A stretch of 64,000 bases of DNA from Mycolicibacterium neworleansense (GTDB lineage: Bacteria; Actinomycetota; Actinomycetes; Mycobacteriales; Mycobacteriaceae), in the NCBI RefSeq assembly GCF_001245615.1, contig NZ_CWKH01000001.1, positions 2,294,001 through 2,358,000 on the forward strand. The letters run 5' to 3'. The notes beneath the pieces are model-generated. The model was not told where the DNA came from and made no database searches. It saw nothing but the letters and a program-made list of their open reading frames with translations. The first letter of the stretch is position 1; each line of letters begins with the position of its first letter. Positions 59,711 through 64,000 of the stretch are shown piece after piece. A program made the translations under genes and the position numbers.

Positions 59711-61062
59711 GCGATCACCCCGGCGTTCGCGCCGACGCGGTCAGCCGCCCGTTTGGCCCCCGCGGGCAACTCGCGGGTACGGATGTCGTGTTCGTAGTAG
59801 AAGTAGTCCACCTGTTGGGTGTGCCGGGGCCGGTCGGTGCAATGCCCACCGTGCAGCTGCTGATCGGCATCGATCACACGCTCCATCTCTGCCGCCGGAG
59901 GCAGGGCGTACCGTCCGACCGCATAGGCCGCCAACAACCGTGACTGGCATTCCACGAACGGGAACAGCGTCGGAATCGCCTGTGCGAAGCCCATGAACAC
60001 CAGGTCGTCCATCCCGGGCCGGAACATCCGTTTGTAGAGCCGGATGTGGTTGCCGGGTGCGCTGATGAAGTCGCGGTCGAAGAACGGGAAGGTGATGTTG
60101 TAGCCCGTCGCATAGACGATCACGTCGAAGACGTCACTGGTCCCGTCCTCGAAGTGCACGGTGTCTCCGTCCAGGCGGGACACATTGGGCTTCGGGACGA
60201 CGTCCCCGGATCCGAGCCGCAACGGCAACTCGACCGACTGCGTCGGATGTGCCTCGAAAAGCTTGTGATTGGGGGCGGGCAGCCCGTACATCGTCGGATC
60301 GGTGCCGAGCACGGGCCCGATCAGCTGCACCAGCTTGCGCTGCCACGACAACGGCAGGTAGGGACTGGTGCGGAAGTACTTGTCACCGGGTTGTCCCGCA
60401 ATGTATTTCGGCACGATCCAGGCGCTCGAGCGGGTGGACAGCGTGACCTTGTTCTGCAGCGACTTCGATGACAACTCCACGGTGATGTCGGCGGCGCTGT
60501 TGCCGATGCCCACCACCAGAATCCGCTTACCCGTCAGCTCGAGCGGTTCCTTCGGATCGATGTAGTGGTGCGAATGGATCGCCTCACCGGTGAACGTCCC
60601 GGGGAAATCGGGCAGTCGCGGGTCCCAGTGATGACCGTTGGCCACGACGAGCAGGTCGAACTCGCGACGGGCTCCGGCCTGATCCTCGATCTCCCAACCA
60701 CCCCCGTCGACCCGGGCCGCACGCACCACGCCGTTGTTGAACTCGATGTTCTCCAGCAACCCGAACGCATTCGCGTAGGCGTCCAGATAGGCCTTGATGT
60801 CGGAGTGGTGCGGGAACGACGGGAAGTGCTCCGGGATCGGAAAGTCCTTGAACGACAACCGATGCTTGCTGGTGTCGATGTGCAACGACCGGTGCGCGCT
60901 GCTGTGCCCGTTCGGATTGCCGAAGGCCCAGTTGCCGCCGATGCGGTCCGACGTCTCGAACGTCGTGTACGGCACCCGGTAGTCCTTGAGCATCTTGCCG
61001 GCGGTGAGCCCGCTGATACCCGCGCCGATGATCGCTGTCCGAGGCAGTGAACCCTGCAACAC
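59707..61062 (-). CDS. Flavin-containing monooxygenase (FMO/Baeyer-Villiger-like)
   Basis: 451 residues, GTG start with GGAG upstream. The FAD motif GAGISGLTAG is at the N-terminus, the NADPH motif GIGNSAAD near residue 186, and FPGTFTGEAIHSHHY between them is the FMO-type fingerprint. YATGYN is near the C-terminus. It could oxygenate N or S atoms or insert oxygen next to a ketone. The adjacent hydrolase favours a ketone to ester or lactone sequence. Confidence 0.9.
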   Translation of the reverse strand: MLQGSLPRTAIIGAGISGLTAGKMLKDYRVPYTTFETSDRIGGNWAFGNPNGHSSAHRSLHIDTSKHRLSFKDFPIPEHFPSFPHHSDIKAYLDAYANAFGLLENIEFNNGVVRAARVDGGGWEIEDQAGARREFDLLVVANGHHWDPRLPDFPGTFTGEAIHSHHYIDPKEPLELTGKRILVVGIGNSAADITVELSSKSLQNKVTLSTRSSAWIVPKYIAGQPGDKYFRTSPYLPLSWQRKLVQLIGPVLGTDPTMYGLPAPNHKLFEAHPTQSVELPLRLGSGDVVPKPNVSRLDGDTVHFEDGTSDVFDVIVYATGYNITFPFFDRDFISAPGNHIRLYKRMFRPGMDDLVFMGFAQAIPTLFPFVECQSRLLAAYAVGRYALPPAAEMERVIDADQQLHGGHCTDRPRHTQQVDYFYYEHDIRTRELPAGAKRAADRVGANAGVIA

Positions 61063-61104
61063 AGTGCTCCTTCACGTTGTGATGCAGCACACTAACAGCG
61101 GGCT

Positions 61105-61118
61105 TTGACGGCCGTCAA
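61105..61118. promoter_or_regulatory. Perfect palindrome upstream of the FMO operon
   Basis: TTGACGGCCGTCAA, 14 bases, 43 bases upstream of the FMO start. It is a likely regulator site and unlike families A and B. Confidence 0.55.
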
Positions 61119-61122
61119 TGAA

Positions 61123-61140
61123 TTCTGACAAGTGTCAGAA
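61123..61140. promoter_or_regulatory. Second palindrome upstream of the FMO operon
   Basis: TTCTGACAAGTGTCAGAA, 8-base perfect arms, four bases from the first palindrome. Two different dyads side by side suggest two sites or two regulators. Confidence 0.55.
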
Positions 61141-61146
61141 ACGCCG

Positions 61147-61178
61147 CGAGCAGTCCCCCGCTTGCGGGAGACTGCTCG
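61147..61178 (-). terminator. Hairpin after the MaoC gene
   Basis: Nine-base arms CGAGCAGTC and GACTGCTCG with further C/G pairing near the loop. It is immediately 3' of the MaoC stop on the minus strand. No T tract follows. Confidence 0.6.
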
Positions 61179-61190
61179 GGGGCAGATAGA

Positions 61191-61649
61191 TCAGGCGATG
61201 AAGCGAATGATCGACTCGGCCACCGCGGCGGGCTTGTCGGAACCCTCGATCTCGACGGTCACCGTCATGGTCGCCTGCACCGCACCGTCGAGCTGAGCGA
61301 CGTCGGCAATGGCCGCACTTGCCCGCACCTTGGATCCGACCCGTACCGGCGTGATGAACCGAACCTTGTTGTAGCCGTAGTTGATCGCCATCGCGATGTT
61401 GTCGACGCGATACAGCTGATGGGTGAAGTGCGGCAGCAGCGACAGGGTCAGCAGGCCGTGCGCGATGGTCCCGCCGAAGGGGCCTCCGGCCGCCTTCTCG
61501 GGGTCGACATGAATCCACTGATGGTCATCGGTGGCGTCGGCGAACAGGTTCACCCGGTCCTGGGTGATCTCCATCCACTCGGTCGGGCCCAGCTCGCTGC
61601 CCTTTGCCGCGACGAACTCGTCGAGACCGTTGAAGACTTTCACGCTCAC
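61191..61649 (-). CDS. MaoC-like (R)-specific enoyl-CoA hydratase
   Basis: 152 residues, single hotdog domain. The hydratase motif is FADATDDHQWIHVD, with the catalytic Asp and His, followed by GPFGGTIAHGLLTLSLLP. Sequence and length closely match the M. tuberculosis Rv0130 (HtdZ) type. It hydrates trans-2-enoyl-CoA to (R)-3-hydroxyacyl-CoA. It lies 17 bases after purU on the same strand and may be read through from it. Confidence 0.9.
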   Translation of the reverse strand: MSVKVFNGLDEFVAAKGSELGPTEWMEITQDRVNLFADATDDHQWIHVDPEKAAGGPFGGTIAHGLLTLSLLPHFTHQLYRVDNIAMAINYGYNKVRFITPVRVGSKVRASAAIADVAQLDGAVQATMTVTVEIEGSDKPAAVAESIIRFIA

Positions 61650-61665
61650 TCCTCTCGAACCGTGG

Positions 61666-62556
61666 TCAGAAGACTACGGTCTGATTCCCGAACCGGATTA
61701 CGCGGTCCTCACAGTGCCACAGCACCGCGCGCGACAACACCAGCCGCTCCACGTCCGCACCCAGGCGTGCCAGATCGCCGACCGAGTGACGGTGGTCCAC
61801 CCGGACCACGTCCTGCTCGATGATCGGCCCCTCATCCAGATCGCCGGTCACGTAATGCGCTGTCGCGCCGACCAACTTGACCCCACGCTCCTTGGCCCTG
61901 CGGTACGGCGCCGCACCGATGAACGCGGGCAGGAACGAATGGTGGATGTTGATCAGCGGGCAGCCCACGGCATCGAGGAACTCCGGAGTCAGGATCTGCA
62001 TGTACCGGGCCAGCACCACCAGATCGACGTTGCCGCGCAACAACTCCAAGATCCGTTGCTCGGCCTCGGCCCGATTCTCCCGGGTGGCCGGAACATAGAG
62101 GAACGGCACCCCGAACGCACGCACCTGATCGGCCAGGTCGGGATGGTTCGAGATGACCATGACCACGGACATGTCGAGTTCACCGCGCCGGTTGCGCCAC
62201 AAGAGATCCAGCAGGCAGTGATCCTCCCGGGAGGCCATCAGCGCCACCCGCTTGGGTTTCGAAGCCTCGGTGAGGCGAAAGTCCATCTCGAACGGCTCGG
62301 CCACCTTTTGCCTGAAGTCGCGCTCAAGGCCGTCACGGACCGCGGCCAACCCGGGCAGGTGGAAGATCGTGCGCTGCATGAAGGTGCCGCCGGACTGCTC
62401 GGTGGAGTGCTGATCCAGCGACACGATGTTGGCGCCGGCCCCGGTGAGGAAGCCGCTGATGGCGGCGACGAGACCGGGCCGGTCTGCGCAACGCAGCAGC
62501 AGCCTGCCGACATCCTGGGCCGGCAGGGCGGTTGCTTTCGGATACTCCTGTGTCAT
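61666..62556 (-). CDS. purU: Formyltetrahydrofolate deformylase
   Basis: 296 residues from ATG 62556. The N-terminal ACT domain (RCADRPGLVAAISGFL) is followed by the formyltransferase-like domain with NIHHSFLPAF and GATAHYVTGDLDEGPIIEQ. This is the PurU order and length. It converts 10-formyltetrahydrofolate to formate and tetrahydrofolate, balancing one-carbon pools. It is a housekeeping-type gene, so the catabolic region probably ends near here. Confidence 0.95.
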   Translation of the reverse strand: MTQEYPKATALPAQDVGRLLLRCADRPGLVAAISGFLTGAGANIVSLDQHSTEQSGGTFMQRTIFHLPGLAAVRDGLERDFRQKVAEPFEMDFRLTEASKPKRVALMASREDHCLLDLLWRNRRGELDMSVVMVISNHPDLADQVRAFGVPFLYVPATRENRAEAEQRILELLRGNVDLVVLARYMQILTPEFLDAVGCPLINIHHSFLPAFIGAAPYRRAKERGVKLVGATAHYVTGDLDEGPIIEQDVVRVDHRHSVGDLARLGADVERLVLSRAVLWHCEDRVIRFGNQTVVF

Positions 62557-63013
62557 CACCACCAGAATCTCATCCGGGCCGTCCGGCCGAGACGCAACCC
62601 GCCAACGCATCACCGATCCGAAAGGGCCGGGCCGATGCGTTGTCGCTCGCCATTCACCGTGACGTGCTATCACTATGGACTGGCTGGGGGCCGTCACAGC
62701 AAAAGCTCGCCTCACGTCCCGGGCACGGCCCATTCGACTACGACGTCAATTCAAGATTTTTGCGATATTGGGACCGAACTCGCATATTCAGCACCAATAG
62801 CCGTTGCAGAATTTGCCAAAATTGCATGTACCCGTGAGTTAATCGGTGATGTCGGTGTCGAATTCACGACGCGACTGGACAAGATTTCTCGGCTCGCTGG
62901 AATTCCACTACAAGGCGGCGCAATACTCATCTCACGTATTCGCACAACCGTGCTACACACCAAATCAGCCGTCCTAGTCGGAAGGCACGGCTGACCGACG
63001 AAATGGATTCCAG
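62557..63013. other. 457-base intergenic stretch, partly AT-rich
   Basis: No convincing gene. Frames on both strands across 62750-63000 have low third-position GC and no ribosome site. The stretch 62745-62960 is clearly less GC-rich than its surroundings. It separates purU from the GNAT-like gene and must contain both promoters. I see no clear operator or RNA structure. Confidence 0.6.
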
Positions 63014-63763
63014 ATGACCGCTCCCCAACTCGATGCCGTCGCCCCCCGCAGCGTGACATTGGACGAAAGCCCAAGCTGGTGGGACCCCGACAGCGAGTGC
63101 ACGATCGTCGTGGCCCGACCGGCCGCCGAGCGTGAGCTGTGGAACGAATACGTCCGCGGCGCCCATTCCAACTACCGCAAACACGGGGTGGAACGAGCTC
63201 TGGATTCCAAAACGTTACGGACAGGCGAGGATACGGCGCTGTTCTGCGTCGGGATCAACAGCACCGGCCAAGTCGTCGGCGGCTTGCGGGCCAAGGGCCC
63301 CCATCAGAGCGTCGAGGACAGTCACGCGATCGTCGAATGGAGCGGACAACCCGCACTCGACGCCGTGCGCAAGATGATCGCCGACCGTCTACCGTTCGGA
63401 GTGGTCGAGATGAAAACCGCTTGGGTATGCGATGACCCGGAACAGAGTCGCGCACTCACCGATACGCTCGCGCGTATGCCGCTACACGCGATGACACTGT
63501 TGGACATTCAGTTTGCCATGGCCACGGCGGCCGCCTATGTGCTCAAACGCTGGTTGTCGTCGGGCGGGGTGCTGGCGGCGAAAATCCCGGCGACGCCCTA
63601 TCCGGACGAGCGATACCAGACGAAGATGATGTGGTGGGATAGCAGAACATTCGCCAACCACGCCGATGCCGGACAGCTGTCGCGATACTTCGCCGAGGCT
63701 CAGCGCATCGGCCCGCGCCCGGGCACCACGGACGCCCAAGCCTGGAACGCGGCGGGACGATGA
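63014..63763 (+). CDS. GNAT-like N-acyltransferase (autoinducer-synthase/FeeM-like fold)
   Basis: 249 residues. The central block ALFCVGINSTGQVVGGLRAKGP, preceded by an acidic and aromatic segment (WNEYVRGAHSNYRKHG), resembles the acyl-ACP or acyl-CoA N-acyltransferases related to LuxI and FeeM. No LuxI signature set is complete, so signal synthesis is only a possibility. The stop overlaps the next gene's ATG, which couples them. Function otherwise unknown. Confidence 0.6.
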   Translation: MTAPQLDAVAPRSVTLDESPSWWDPDSECTIVVARPAAERELWNEYVRGAHSNYRKHGVERALDSKTLRTGEDTALFCVGINSTGQVVGGLRAKGPHQSVEDSHAIVEWSGQPALDAVRKMIADRLPFGVVEMKTAWVCDDPEQSRALTDTLARMPLHAMTLLDIQFAMATAAAYVLKRWLSSGGVLAAKIPATPYPDERYQTKMMWWDSRTFANHADAGQLSRYFAEAQRIGPRPGTTDAQAWNAAGR

Positions 63764-64000
63764 CCGACAAAACCACCCACGCAGGCATCGCGAATACCGA
63801 ATTGAGCGAACTCAACGATCCCGATCAGCATCGGGCGATCTTCATCGACGATGAATTCACCCTCGACCAGTTGCACGGGGACCCGCGGGTCAATGTCATC
63901 GATGAAAGTCGTCAGCAGCAGGCCGCGCTGCGAACACTCGTTCCGGCGGTGGACCAGGAAATGCTCGACGAGCCGACCAGATGGGCTTACTACCCGTGGC
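63760..64000 (+). CDS. Unidentified protein, N-terminus only (possibly ThiF/Rv1355c-like)
   Basis: Eighty codons before the window ends, starting at ATG 63760 inside the upstream stop. The segment is acidic, with FIDDEFTLDQLHGDPRVNVIDE and a DEPTRWAYYPW motif. It recalls the N-terminus of mycobacterial ThiF-like proteins related to Rv1355c, but I cannot confirm this without the rest. Translational coupling suggests that it works with the GNAT-like protein. Confidence 0.5.
   Translation, partial: MTDKTTHAGIANTELSELNDPDQHRAIFIDDEFTLDQLHGDPRVNVIDESRQQQAALRTLVPAVDQEMLDEPTRWAYYPW

Noticed and set aside
61531..62994. Long plus-strand frame over purU and the gap
   Set aside because: It is the antisense frame of purU. 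Its last 80 codons look slightly protein-like but have poor codon bias and no start.
62751..63074. Minus-strand frame of 107 codons upstream of the GNAT-like gene
   Set aside because: Low third-position GC, no ribosome site, Ser/Arg-rich composition and overlap with the real gene start.
1..64000. CRISPR arrays, tRNA or rRNA genes, insertion sequences, prophage genes
   Set aside because: I saw no regularly spaced repeats, cloverleaf sequences, transposase motifs or phage structural genes anywhere in the window.

Overview
The window looks like the chromosome of a fast-growing environmental mycobacterium (Mycolicibacterium type). It is GC-rich with dense, overlapping operons. It carries many acyl-CoA synthetases, acyl-CoA dehydrogenases, crotonases and thiolases, three P450s with a P450-type ferredoxin, F420-type LLM oxidoreductases, two SDRs of the mycofactocin-coupled type and an MmpL transporter. 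I see no tRNA, rRNA, insertion sequence, phage gene or CRISPR array. The assignment to genus is an inference from gene content.

Layout. (1) 1-10.8 kb: oxidative genes (LLM oxidoreductase, five SDRs, two P450s, a single-cluster ferredoxin, a GMC oxidoreductase, a CMD-family protein and one small secreted protein). Six near-identical palindromes, consensus CTRTAC-N4-GTAYAG, lie at their promoters. No TetR gene is present in this part. (2) 10.9-25.5 kb: a KshA-like Rieske oxygenase, an isochorismatase-fold protein without the usual triad, a FadD19-like ligase, two aldehyde dehydrogenases, an SDR, a P450 with a TetR gene, a molybdopterin oxidoreductase, a DUF35 plus lipid-transfer-protein thiolase-fold pair, and an amidohydrolase. 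Promoters here carry a second palindrome, ACTGTAA-N3-TTACAGT. (3) 25.5-28.5 kb: a divergent TetR-MmpL export module closed by a very long hairpin. (4) 28.5-42 kb: a minus-strand CoA pathway with a heteromeric acyl-CoA dehydrogenase pair, two amidohydrolases, a ligase, three crotonases, a DapA-like aldolase, an SDR, a thiolase, a second TetR paralogous to the first, and a FadR-like GntR. (5) 42-50 kb: an eight-gene plus-strand operon of three crotonases, three consecutive AMP-forming ligases, a hotdog thioesterase and an LLM oxidoreductase. (6) 50-58.7 kb: a minus-strand operon (SDR, thiolase, acyl-CoA dehydrogenase, GntR, CoA transferase) divergent from a plus-strand operon (acyl-CoA dehydrogenase, mycofactocin-type SDR, ligase). 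(7) 58.8-64 kb: an FMO-hydrolase operon, a MaoC hydratase, purU, a 457-base gap, then a GNAT-like acyltransferase and the start of another gene.

Taken together this reads as a catabolic supercluster. Hydroxylation (P450, Rieske) and alcohol or aldehyde oxidation (SDR, GMC, aldehyde dehydrogenase) would feed CoA activation, dehydrogenation by heteromeric FadE enzymes, hydration, C-C cleavage (DUF35/Ltp, DapA-like aldolase, amidohydrolases, thiolases) and export or uptake (MmpL). The toolkit resembles actinobacterial steroid or terpenoid side-chain and ring degradation, but I cannot identify the substrate. The arrangement does not match the canonical cholesterol cluster, and the two palindromes do not match the KstR or KstR2 motifs as I know them.
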